Source: Desulfocapsa sp.
GTDB taxonomy: Bacteria; Desulfobacterota; Desulfobulbia; Desulfobulbales; Desulfocapsaceae
Length of the DNA stretch: 64,000 bases
Direction of reading: 5' to 3'
NCBI GenBank assembly: GCA_022712895.1
Contig: JAFLJS010000051.1
Coordinates: 1 to 64,000 of the forward strand
In this document: in pieces, positions 34,793 to 43,529 of the stretch
Numbering within the stretch: position 1 is the stretch's first letter
How the letters are laid out: every line of letters starts with the position of its first letter
Program-made: the position numbers and the translations under genes
Notes under the pieces: model-generated
What the model saw: the letters and a program-made list of their open reading frames with translations, nothing else
Told to the model about the DNA's origin: nothing
Database searches by the model: none

Positions 34793-35056
34793 GCTGCCTC
34801 ATAAAAAACAGATCTGCCAGTCATTCACCGACTTTTTTTATTTTATTGAAAAACCCCCCTTTGACGACAGGACATAAACTACACACTTTCATCCACTTAA
34901 CCGCATCGAAACAATCTCTTGCGGGATAATAGGTATTTATACCTATAGTATTATCTGCTTTAGGTGCTACAATAAAAGGACGAAAAAGATTTAAAAACAA
35001 CCTAGGTAAATAAAAAAAAATGACGCCAACTCCCGTCACGCTTTAAGGGGGACAGA

Positions 35057-35554
35057 TTGTTGCTGTCAGGTACCCGACAATACGGTATGAAAGTTCAAAA
35101 ATCATTTGTTAAAACAAACGATACTGCTTCGATTCAATGCCCCAAGTGTGCCTTGGTCAAAAATATTTCCGTTGGTAAATTCAGAAGCAGTCACCACACC
35201 CTGAAAACCCGCTGTAGTTGTGATAATACGTTTTTGGTTGCCCTCGATTTTCGCAGACACTATCGAAAACCCACCAAAATAGTTGGTGTCTATACCATAA
35301 TTGGATCGCCAGGAGGTGGTGGCCAAATGCAGGTTGATAATATTTCACGAAGTGGCGTTGGCTTTTCTATTTCCGGACGACATCGTATGGCCATTGGCCA
35401 AAAGGCACTGTTAAATTTCAGAATTACCGACAAGAAGCAGACCGAACTAACCAAAAAAGTTATTATCAAACGAGTCAACACTAACAAAATTGGTTGCGAA
35501 TTTATCAACCAGAGTCAGATCGGAAAAGATCTGGGGTTCTTCCTTCAACCCTAA
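35057..35554 (+). CDS. PilZ-domain protein with N-terminal zinc-finger-like segment
   Basis: 165 residues. The N-terminal part has two Cys pairs, IQCPKCALVKNISVGKFRSS and TRCSCDN, like a small treble-clef metal site. The C-terminal part (VDNISRSGVGFSISGRHRMAIGQKALLNFRI; VIIKRVNTNKIGCEF) is a PilZ domain with the D/NxSxxG motif; the RxxxR partner may be FRRHYRK. It would bind cyclic-di-GMP. The TTG start at 35057 is backed by AAGGGGG five bases upstream; the ATG at 35087 has no ribosome site. An HD-GYP gene is about 4 kb away. Confidence 0.8.
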   Translation: MLLSGTRQYGMKVQKSFVKTNDTASIQCPKCALVKNISVGKFRSSHHTLKTRCSCDNTFLVALDFRRHYRKPTKIVGVYTIIGSPGGGGQMQVDNISRSGVGFSISGRHRMAIGQKALLNFRITDKKQTELTKKVIIKRVNTNKIGCEFINQSQIGKDLGFFLQP

Positions 35555-35564
35555 GTCACTCCTT

Positions 35565-37103
35565 CTACTTCCCTAATATTTTCCCCATCATCTTTTGCGC
35601 CTCGACTAACAGTGGGCCTAAGGTCTCTCTCTGTAAGGCACTGACCACAACTCCTTCACGTTGTACGTCTCCAAGTAACACACCATCACCACCAACCCTG
35701 TCCGCTTTGTTAAAGACCTTCAGGCAAGGTATCTGGCCAAGACCCAGTTCACGCAGCAAATCATCCACCACTTTCATCTGATCACGGTAACAGGGATTTG
35801 AAAGATCAATAACATGCACCAGCAAATCTGCCTCTTCCAGCTCTTCAAGGGTAGCTTTAAATGCCTGTAGCAGATCAACTGGCAAGTTGCGAATAAAGCC
35901 AACTGTGTCAGTGATAATAATTTCCATATCCATCGGAAAACGTAGGCGGCGACTGGTGGGATCAAGGGTGGCGAACAGTTTATCTTCCGCCACGATATCA
36001 CTTTGGGTAAGCGTATTTAAAAGAGTGGATTTACCCGCGTTGGTATAGCCCACAAGAGAAAGTACAGGGAGATCTTTTTTCCTGCGCCGTGAGCGACGAC
36101 GATAACGCTCTTTACTCACTTTTTTCAACTCTTTTTTGAGCTTTGCCAGACGATCATTGATACGACGTTTATCAATCTCAAGCTTTGTCTCACCTGGGCC
36201 TCTGGCACCAATGCCACCAGTTAAGCGAGACAATGCATCATCACGGCTGGACAGGCGAGGTAGCATGTATTTCAGCTGCGCCATCTCAATCTGCAGTTTC
36301 CCTTCACGACTAAGTGCCCGGTGAGCAAAGATATCCAGAATAAGCTGCGTTCTGTCAATGACTCTTAATTCTGTATGGTTGGTGATGGAACGGATCTGGG
36401 AGGGATTTAACTCATGATCAAAAATCAACAGGTTGGCACCGAGTTGCAAGGCCCGGATCATAATATCTGCGAGCTTGCCCTTACCAAGGATAAGCCGGGG
36501 GTTAACCTTCCGTCTTCGTTGCAGCACGGTATCGAGTACTGCCACATCATCTGATTTTGCCAGCTCTACAAGCTCATTCATGGATTCAAGGGCACGAATC
36601 TGCGACTGGCTGGAAACGCTCACAAGGATCGCTCTATCCTCTGACGAATCTATCTTTTCACTGCCGGCTTTTCGGACAAACTCCCCTTCAAGGGCGCGAA
36701 TAAAATCTTCAAACGAATCTTCCTGATTTGCAGGGTGTACAGGAGGAAGAAATTCCCAGTTTTTCCCGTCACGGGAATCGGGCAAAAGGTGAACAGAGTA
36801 GAGTTTTTCCGGCAGACCCGAATCATCAACCTTCAGGACAGAAAGCATATCAAGGCGAAGAAAGAGCAGATCCATAAGATCTTCATCACTGATATCTTCC
36901 CCCGCAAGGTGGGTATGCACCAGCCGCAGCCCTTTCAGACGTCCCTGGCTACGGATATGGGAAAGGCTGGGAATCAGAATGCCTTTGAAATCACCGACAA
37001 TCACTGCTTCAACTTTCCCGGAGCGCTGCAGTAAAATCCCAATCTGGCGATTAAGCTCTGCAGAAAGTCCACAAAGAGCACGGGCCATTTCAGACCCAAT
37101 CAC
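35565..37103 (-). CDS. hflX: HflX GTPase (ribosome-associated); conserved N-terminus extends upstream of the first usual start
   Basis: Ribosome-splitting stress GTPase. 512 residues from GTG: the HflX N-terminal domain (VIVGDFKGILIPSL; LRLVHTHL; LDLLFLRLDMLSVL), the glycine-rich linker region (LSRLTGGIGARGPGETKLEIDKRRINDRLAKLKKEL), and the G domain with GYTNAGKSTLLN, DTVGFIRNLP and NKAD. Homologues usually carry about 31 more residues (ALVTGNTSGLKKNQLKLLER and on). That stretch is readable in frame up to 37196, but contains no ATG, GTG or TTG. The aminotransferase stop overlaps its likely beginning. Confidence 0.95.
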   Translation of the reverse strand: MIGSEMARALCGLSAELNRQIGILLQRSGKVEAVIVGDFKGILIPSLSHIRSQGRLKGLRLVHTHLAGEDISDEDLMDLLFLRLDMLSVLKVDDSGLPEKLYSVHLLPDSRDGKNWEFLPPVHPANQEDSFEDFIRALEGEFVRKAGSEKIDSSEDRAILVSVSSQSQIRALESMNELVELAKSDDVAVLDTVLQRRRKVNPRLILGKGKLADIMIRALQLGANLLIFDHELNPSQIRSITNHTELRVIDRTQLILDIFAHRALSREGKLQIEMAQLKYMLPRLSSRDDALSRLTGGIGARGPGETKLEIDKRRINDRLAKLKKELKKVSKERYRRRSRRRKKDLPVLSLVGYTNAGKSTLLNTLTQSDIVAEDKLFATLDPTSRRLRFPMDMEIIITDTVGFIRNLPVDLLQAFKATLEELEEADLLVHVIDLSNPCYRDQMKVVDDLLRELGLGQIPCLKVFNKADRVGGDGVLLGDVQREGVVVSALQRETLGPLLVEAQKMMGKILGK

Positions 37104-37192
37104 CTGATCCCTTCGACCACGTTTCCCGGCAAGACGTTCCAGTAACTTCAGCTGATTCTTTTTAAGACCACTGGTGTTCCCGGTTACAAGTG

Positions 37193-38503
37193 CTATTTCG
37201 AACTCTCTAAATACTGTTTAATTGAGTCTGCAATGGTCTGAAAAACTTGCCTGAATACCGTTTCATCCCGCTCAAGCAGTGTCACCCGAAAACCCTGTAA
37301 TTCAGTGGCAAAAGATGTCAATGGCACGACACAGACTCCGGTTGAGCCAAGAAGATAATAAACAAACCGTTTGTCCACCGAAGTACCTTCAGGTGCTACC
37401 AGCCCTTCTATCATCTCCCGCACTTCCTTACTCTCAATGGGCAGCGTCTGCTGATGATTCAAGGTACCATCCTCAAAACAGACACTCATATAAAATGCAC
37501 CATTTGGACGATTGACCAGCACCCCTTTCACATTCTCAAGGGACTCCAGGGCAATATTGGAAAACTTTTCATAACGACGAATTCGTTCTTCCAGATAGCC
37601 TTGATACTTGGGATGCTGCACAACCTTTGGATAGACTGTCTGAGGCAGAGTCGTAGAACAGACCTCGACCATCTTGGCATTGAGAATGGACTGCACATAC
37701 TTGGCAAACATTGGATCTTTATCGCCATTATATACTTCAATCCAGCCACAACGCGAGCCGGGCCACGGCATCTCTTTAGATATACCACGCATGGCAATGG
37801 CCGGTACATCTCCAATCACAGCAGAAAGGGGAGAAGTTGAGGTGCCATTGTAAACAATATGATGGTACACCTCGTCACAGACGATAAAGAGATCGTAACG
37901 CTTGGCAAGCTCTACGATGGACTCCAAAATATGGGTCGGATAGACAGCACCCGTTGGGTTGTCCGGATTAATGATCAATATCCCGGCAACCGCCGGGTTG
38001 TATTTAATTGATTTCTCAAGATCATCCAGATCTGGGTACCAGTGATTGTTGGGATCGAGGATGTAAGTCAACGGCTTATCGCCGGCATGGGCTGCTTCTG
38101 CTGAGGAATGGGTGGTATAACTCGGTGTTGGTACCAGCACTCGAGCCGTTCTTTTAAGAAATCCAAAAATCTTGGATATGGCATCACCAAGACCATTAAA
38201 GAAGAGAATATCCTCAGGATCAATCTGTGCGCCACCGAGTTTATTGGTTTCTGCTGCAATAAACTCACGGGTACTGAGCACTCCTCTTGTTGGGCAATAT
38301 CCGTAGGTGGCATCCTGCATAACTGCATCGGACACAATCTCTTTCATCCACAGGGGAATTTTCTCACCCTTCATGATGGGATCACCAATATTTTCCCAAT
38401 TGGTAGTTAAACCCAGCTTCTGTAATTTTGTGCCCACAGTTACAATATTGCGAATCTCGTACGTTAATTCGCCGGCACCTATATGGACGATATCTGTCCG
38501 CAT
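37193..38503 (-). CDS. PLP-dependent class I/II aminotransferase
   Basis: 436-residue fold-type I aminotransferase. Substrate loop and cofactor residues are seen in YGYCPTRGVLSTREFIA, FNGLGDAISKIF, VLVPTPSYTTHSSAEAAHAG, LIINPDNPTGAVYP, VCDEVYHHIVYNG and GISKEMPWPGSRCGWIEVYN, where the Lys of SKE binds PLP and the Arg of SRCGW the phosphate. A C-terminal FRVTLLE carries the carboxylate-binding Arg. It resembles alanine- or aspartate-type aminotransferases; the amino donor cannot be fixed. It precedes hflX with overlapping ends. Confidence 0.88.
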   Translation of the reverse strand: MRTDIVHIGAGELTYEIRNIVTVGTKLQKLGLTTNWENIGDPIMKGEKIPLWMKEIVSDAVMQDATYGYCPTRGVLSTREFIAAETNKLGGAQIDPEDILFFNGLGDAISKIFGFLKRTARVLVPTPSYTTHSSAEAAHAGDKPLTYILDPNNHWYPDLDDLEKSIKYNPAVAGILIINPDNPTGAVYPTHILESIVELAKRYDLFIVCDEVYHHIVYNGTSTSPLSAVIGDVPAIAMRGISKEMPWPGSRCGWIEVYNGDKDPMFAKYVQSILNAKMVEVCSTTLPQTVYPKVVQHPKYQGYLEERIRRYEKFSNIALESLENVKGVLVNRPNGAFYMSVCFEDGTLNHQQTLPIESKEVREMIEGLVAPEGTSVDKRFVYYLLGSTGVCVVPLTSFATELQGFRVTLLERDETVFRQVFQTIADSIKQYLESSK

Positions 38504-38919
38504 TTCTCTCTACTCCTGTATCGTGTTTTTCTGCCTGACTTCAGTTGATTTAAGGTGATTACCACAAGCATAAAACAGAGTCAACCGATGCGGGCTGTTG
38601 TCACTCTATTGTCATCTTCTGATAACCATACCTTTCATGGCCGTGAGAGGCTGTACAAAACACGCCACGACTTCAGATCAGAACGCCTTCAACCCCACAT
38701 TTCACACCTATTAACAGGGACAAGCCAGTAAAACCATCAGGAGTCTGGTCATATTTTAAAAAATAACAGGTACAAACCATTGATAGCGGAATAGATATTT
38801 TCAAATTTGTCATTTTTGTGCTAGAACGGCAGAAGAAAACAATTCTCTGCTTCTGGAAAGAATTTGTGAAGAGAAAAAGAGAGAAACAACCTACCAGGAA
38901 TCCTGTATGAGAGGCAAGC
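38504..38919. other. Divergent intergenic region
   Basis: About 415 bases between the aminotransferase and nitroreductase genes, without a supported gene. TTGTCA followed about 17 bases later by AGAACG-like sequence near 38810-38830 could be a weak promoter, and GAGAGGC near 38910 is the nitroreductase ribosome site. No riboswitch or repeat was recognised. Confidence 0.4.
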
Positions 38920-39738
38920 ATGCTGAATTTACGTATTGATGAAGAAAAGTGTATTCAATGTGGTGAATGTGCCGATGACTGCCCACGCAATGTACTCTCC
39001 CTTGATGCAGGCTATCCTGCAGTACATCCAGAGGAGGAAAAAAAATGTATTGCCTGTCAGCATTGCTTTGCTATCTGTCCCACGGGCGCACTCTCCATTT
39101 TCGGTCTGGACCCGGAAGACTCAAGCCCCCTGAATGATGCCCTGCCTTCTCCCCAACAACTGGCAACTTTGATGAAGGGGCGACGCTCTGTACGCCGATA
39201 CCTTGAGGAACCAGTTGAAACCAGTATTATAGCTGAACTCATTGAAGTTGTAGCCAACGGACCCACCGCAGTAAATAATCGGCAATTGTTATTTACCGTT
39301 ATTGAGAGTCAGAGTACCATGACTACTCTCCGAAAAGATACCATCGAAGGAATTCGCAAGGTGGCGGAGCAGGATAGCTTGCCTGAAGGACTTGAGTTCT
39401 TCGCCGGCATAGTAGATGCGGCAGATGATGGAAATGATGTTTTGTTTCGAAATGCTCCCCACCTACTGATTGTCTCCAGCCCTGCCGATGGCTCTTCTCC
39501 CGAACAGGACTGCCTGATAGCCTTAAGCTATTTTGAACTTCTGGCTACAGCCAGTGGTTTGGGAACCGTTTGGAACGGTTTATGTAGGTGGGCTCTTACC
39601 AGGATCGTACCGGAACTCCTTGAACAACTGAACATACCGGAAAACCATACAATTGGTTACATGATGTCTTTTGGTAAACCAGCAGTTAAATATCACCGTA
39701 CCGTTCAAAGAGGCGGGGCCAGAATAAACAGCATTTAA
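38920..39738 (+). CDS. Nitroreductase with N-terminal two-[4Fe-4S] ferredoxin domain
   Basis: 272 residues. The first 65 are a bacterial ferredoxin: CIQCGECADDCPRNVL and CIACQHCFAICPTGAL give two full CxxCxxCxxxC(P) sets. The rest is an FMN nitroreductase: GRRSVRRYLEEPVE, ANGPTAVNNRQLLFTVIES, FRNAPHLLIVSSP, LSYFELLATASGLGTVWNG and the closing IGYMMSFGKPAVKYHR. Such fusions occur in anaerobes, probably passing ferredoxin electrons to FMN for an unknown substrate. It is a lone gene with GAGAGGC before the ATG. Confidence 0.92.
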   Translation: MLNLRIDEEKCIQCGECADDCPRNVLSLDAGYPAVHPEEEKKCIACQHCFAICPTGALSIFGLDPEDSSPLNDALPSPQQLATLMKGRRSVRRYLEEPVETSIIAELIEVVANGPTAVNNRQLLFTVIESQSTMTTLRKDTIEGIRKVAEQDSLPEGLEFFAGIVDAADDGNDVLFRNAPHLLIVSSPADGSSPEQDCLIALSYFELLATASGLGTVWNGLCRWALTRIVPELLEQLNIPENHTIGYMMSFGKPAVKYHRTVQRGGARINSI

Positions 39739-39772
39739 GAGAATAAGAGCAATACTTTACAAGATATAGACT

Positions 39773-41008
39773 TCAAGTGAACTGTGGCTGGTTCTCAACA
39801 ACCCGAATGAAATTATCCACCAGCATAGGATTGTAAACAGTTCCTTTTCCACCTTTTAATACACCGAAAATGAGTTCAACTGACTTTGCTTCCTGATAGA
39901 CACGATTGCTGCGCATGGCATCAAAGGTGTCAGAAACAGCAATCATTTGACTGACAATATGTGTCTTCCATTCCCCCCCGGTATCGGGGTATCCATTCCC
40001 GTCATAGTGCATGTGGTGTTCAAGAGCACCAAGGAACGCAAGTCGGGACACCCCTTTGAGACCGAAAATATAACTGGCTCCTTTCGCCGGATGCAGCTCT
40101 ATCTCTTCTCTTTCAGAAGGGCTCAACCTACCAGTTTTACTTAAGATATCAGCAGACAAAAAAATCTTACCAACATCATGTAAGCTTGCAGCTATTCCAA
40201 TCTGTAACAATTTATCTCCGGTAAAACCAAGCCCTGCGGCCTGAGCAAGGGTCAGAATACACACATTGACAACATGGGTGAAAGTGTATTCATCGGCTTC
40301 TTTCTGAACCGATAGCATGGCAAGCGGATTCAGGTTTTTGGCAAAACAGTCCACAAAAACAGAAAGGACATTTTCAACCTCCCGGGTATCACAATGCCCG
40401 AACCGCTGTATTTTATCATAATATTCTTTTATAACATCCAGCCGGTCAGTTGCCAGAGCATTCAAAGTCGAAAGAGCCTGCTCGATCTCTTCTTTTCGAT
40501 ATTCACCTCCATTCCGTTCTGCTCCAGAAGGTGGAGTTAGAGATGCAGCATTCTTTTCTTCGGCCCCTTCCCCATCTCGTGCAGTCCCTCCTCTTTCCTG
40601 CCTCAGGCCAATCTTTCCCACCTGTATAAACTTACTGTTGAGCAGTTGCACAGCTTCCTTTCCAGGCTTGGCAAGAAGTTCAAGAAATAAACGGAGTTCA
40701 CTTCTCTTCAGACCTGTTCGAAACGTCACAAAACCCACTTCTTTTTCCTGTAGGATCTTGATAAATAAAGAGAAGTTTTTCAGTTCATTGGCCGAAACAG
40801 CCTTATTATTAATGATTAAATCATTTTCAATAAGCAGCAGAGTAATTTCAGGTTGAACAGCAAAAGCACTCATAAACTCTTTAAAAAGTTGTCTCAACTG
40901 CGCCTCTACCTGAGAATGATTAAGGCTATACAATCTGATGTTATTGACTATGACCCTGATATGAGAGAGTATAAGAAAAATTTTCTTTGAATATTCTGCC
41001 TGTTTCAT
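39773..41008 (-). CDS. HD-GYP phosphodiesterase with an N-terminal domain shared with its neighbour
   Basis: 411 residues from the ATG at 41008, which overlaps the upstream stop as ATGA (a longer frame begins in that gene). The N-terminal ~130 residues (LSHIRVIVNNIRLYSLNHSQ to GLKRSELRLFLELLA) are similar to the start of the next protein. The C-terminal HD-GYP domain has all catalytic features: THVVNVCILT, SLHDVGK, HPAKGA, ALEHHMHYDGNGYP and DTFDAM. It would degrade cyclic-di-GMP. A low-complexity linker lies at about 150-170. Confidence 0.92.
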   Translation of the reverse strand: MKQAEYSKKIFLILSHIRVIVNNIRLYSLNHSQVEAQLRQLFKEFMSAFAVQPEITLLLIENDLIINNKAVSANELKNFSLFIKILQEKEVGFVTFRTGLKRSELRLFLELLAKPGKEAVQLLNSKFIQVGKIGLRQERGGTARDGEGAEEKNAASLTPPSGAERNGGEYRKEEIEQALSTLNALATDRLDVIKEYYDKIQRFGHCDTREVENVLSVFVDCFAKNLNPLAMLSVQKEADEYTFTHVVNVCILTLAQAAGLGFTGDKLLQIGIAASLHDVGKIFLSADILSKTGRLSPSEREEIELHPAKGASYIFGLKGVSRLAFLGALEHHMHYDGNGYPDTGGEWKTHIVSQMIAVSDTFDAMRSNRVYQEAKSVELIFGVLKGGKGTVYNPMLVDNFIRVVENQPQFT

Positions 41009-43290
41009 GATTGTGTCTCTTTCTTTGTTCGGGACAGGATTGAGCGGCATGTCTTTCTGATATCCAGCTCTTTACTTTGCAATCCTTTTTCACATAAGAA
41101 GACTACAGAATCGAGTGGATAAGCCGAAAGGGAACGAAAAAGAGCAACCTTCATCTCAGCGATTTCTTTGGAGTGGAGAATGAATTTACTGTCTACAAGT
41201 TTCTCAAGAGCAGGAAGGGCTGTGGGATCAGCAATGCCACTCAGAGCAAGAATGATTCTGCTATTACATTGGACAGTCTTCTTACGCAAACATCGATAAC
41301 TAAGAAGAGAGAGAAGATCAGGCAACAATGCTGCGGCTTTGCACCTCCAGATAAGTGTTATGGCTGAAGCCACAACCGGCTCATCAGAAGAATGAAGCAT
41401 GTCCCGAAGGGATTGAATCGCCTGACTGTCTTGCAAAGGGAGTAGTAAATCAAAGATTTCCAGACGGACAGAGTCCTCATGATGGTTCAACAGAGGACGA
41501 AGTAGAGAAGCAGCGCTTCCCGCACCCAGTTTTTTCACTAAACTAAGAAGAAACAAAACTTTATCAGATTTCGACCTGGGAATCAGGCGTATAATCTCTG
41601 CCAGAGTTTCTGTTCGGTACCTGTGAAAAAAGGTCTCAACATCTCCCGTCAACTGATCCCCCTTCTCCTCACAATAAAAATCAAGCAGTTCAGATACCGC
41701 AGGTTTTCCACGTGCAATAAGTGCGTGAACTGCAGTTACTTTACCCTCAGCGGAAGCGTCAGCAAGAAGAGCAGCAATGGATTCAACATATTCCCTTCCC
41801 TTTATCCTCTCCAGGCAATCCCCGGCAAAATCTCGTACAGCTGGAGATGGATGATTTTCCGTATGACGGGATAAAAAGCCTGCAATTGTATCCACTAAAG
41901 AGAATATTCCCAATGCCGGTAATTCAAGCGCGATTTCAACGAGTTTCTGCCCATACAGTGAATAATCCTCTTCAGTCCTGGTCTCCTCCATTAATACCAA
42001 TATCAACCCCACTGTATGCTCAATCAGATAAACTGTCTCAAGGCTTTTTTCCTGTTCATCAAGGTGAAAACCATCAGGGGGAACAATTCGGCTATGATTC
42101 TGGCCAAGGACTTGCAACAACTTGCCATACTCCGGCTCCACATATTTATCATATCTCTCCCTGGACATAAGTGTCTCTACATCGCCTGGAGAAAGGGCAT
42201 CACTCTCATCCAGAGTGCCTCCGGACTGACTGGCAGACAACCCCTGCATCAGGGAAAGAAGTGCAGGCGAAATTTCTCTACCCTCCTCATTGACCATATC
42301 CAGCATATCAGTAACTACAGTGGACGAAAGTTGCGACAACAGCTGCTGCGGGCTGCTATTCCCAACATTTTTCTGGAACTTATCAAGGGTTGTTGCTAAA
42401 AACTGTTTCCGTAGCACAGGATTCAGTTCATCAAGCATGAGCCCAACCATTGATGCCTCTTCCGCACTCATGGACTTTGCGGTTGCAAGCTCTTTATCAC
42501 CAACGGTAATGGCGTTACTCTGTGCCCTCTTTTTTATTGTCGAGCTGAGTATCCTGTCCAGCATTACCCCGAAGTTATGCAAACTGATGTTGGCATCCAA
42601 CTTGTTCTCGTTAATAAATTTCGCAAGTTGAACAGGATCTCTAGCAACCACTTCCTGGCTCTCATCATCTCCGGCAGCACCACTTTTTTCACTGCCCCTG
42701 GAGCAGTCTTGTAACAAACGCTTGGTAAAAGCAATCCAGATATTATACGGCCGACCTTTTTTTGCTGCCATCAAGTCAACATTTCGTGCATTCTTGTCGG
42801 AGAGTTGAAACAAATTGTAGTCAACAATTAGAAGATCAATATCATTGCATCCGTGCTCATTGAACTCCTGCTGAATACCATTCTCCCCAGCAGCTTTTTC
42901 AGTTGAATAGGAGAGGAGCTGAAAAAAATAACCCAGCGATTTTTTATCGAGCCCCCTGTGAAAAGTGACAGAAACAATACCATGCGCACTCAATGTCCTG
43001 GCAAATGCAGTCAGGGACATGAGCTTGCTGGTGAGAGTAAGCTCATTAAACATAAGAACATCTTTGGCGACACCAAAAGTGAGTGGGCTCCTCGTACTCA
43101 GCTCCGTACTGATAAGTTTATGAGCTTGCTCAAGACAACTGGCAAGCTGCTGATGACCAGGAGGATATAACGTGACATTCTTAAGAGCGACATGAAAGCT
43201 GCCAAAAAGATCATCATATCGGTTACTTGATCGCGAATCCTGCGGTGCCCCAGTAGAGTGAAGAGCAGAAATTGAAGTTTCCTGTTTCAT
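41005..43290 (-). CDS. Large HEAT-repeat protein sharing the HD-GYP partner's N-terminal domain
   Basis: 761 residues, no signal peptide. The first ~130 residues (HVALKNVTLYPPGHQQLASCLE to RGLDKKSLGYFFQLLS) parallel the beginning of the HD-GYP protein. The middle is helical. From about residue 480 tandem HEAT repeats follow (SPAVRDFAGDCLERIKGREYVESIAALLADASAEGKVTAVHALIARG; LLRPLLNHHEDSVRLEIFDLLLPL; SSDEPVVASAITLIWRCKAAALLPDLLSLL), a protein-binding scaffold. It overlaps the HD-GYP gene by four bases. I infer it regulates or localises the phosphodiesterase. Confidence 0.75.
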   Translation of the reverse strand: MKQETSISALHSTGAPQDSRSSNRYDDLFGSFHVALKNVTLYPPGHQQLASCLEQAHKLISTELSTRSPLTFGVAKDVLMFNELTLTSKLMSLTAFARTLSAHGIVSVTFHRGLDKKSLGYFFQLLSYSTEKAAGENGIQQEFNEHGCNDIDLLIVDYNLFQLSDKNARNVDLMAAKKGRPYNIWIAFTKRLLQDCSRGSEKSGAAGDDESQEVVARDPVQLAKFINENKLDANISLHNFGVMLDRILSSTIKKRAQSNAITVGDKELATAKSMSAEEASMVGLMLDELNPVLRKQFLATTLDKFQKNVGNSSPQQLLSQLSSTVVTDMLDMVNEEGREISPALLSLMQGLSASQSGGTLDESDALSPGDVETLMSRERYDKYVEPEYGKLLQVLGQNHSRIVPPDGFHLDEQEKSLETVYLIEHTVGLILVLMEETRTEEDYSLYGQKLVEIALELPALGIFSLVDTIAGFLSRHTENHPSPAVRDFAGDCLERIKGREYVESIAALLADASAEGKVTAVHALIARGKPAVSELLDFYCEEKGDQLTGDVETFFHRYRTETLAEIIRLIPRSKSDKVLFLLSLVKKLGAGSAASLLRPLLNHHEDSVRLEIFDLLLPLQDSQAIQSLRDMLHSSDEPVVASAITLIWRCKAAALLPDLLSLLSYRCLRKKTVQCNSRIILALSGIADPTALPALEKLVDSKFILHSKEIAEMKVALFRSLSAYPLDSVVFLCEKGLQSKELDIRKTCRSILSRTKKETQS

Positions 43291-43529
43291 TACAAATCCT
43301 GTAAATACAAGTCAGAAAGCAGAGCAACGTGACAACTTTGCGTAATAAAACACGCCTGTCACTCCTTCCTTTATCATCTAAAATGCGATATTACCGGGAA
43401 TGCTTACAACTAACTATTATTGTGAGGATATCATAGCATATGGGGAAAAACAAGGGGATACAGAACTGGCACCATCTACCTTAGGGAGTGCTCAGCAGCG
43501 TGGTCGTATGAATAAAAACTCAAAGAGTA

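Noticed and set aside
43460-43490. TGGCAC sequence as a sigma-54 promoter
   Set aside because: The matching GC element is not at the right distance.
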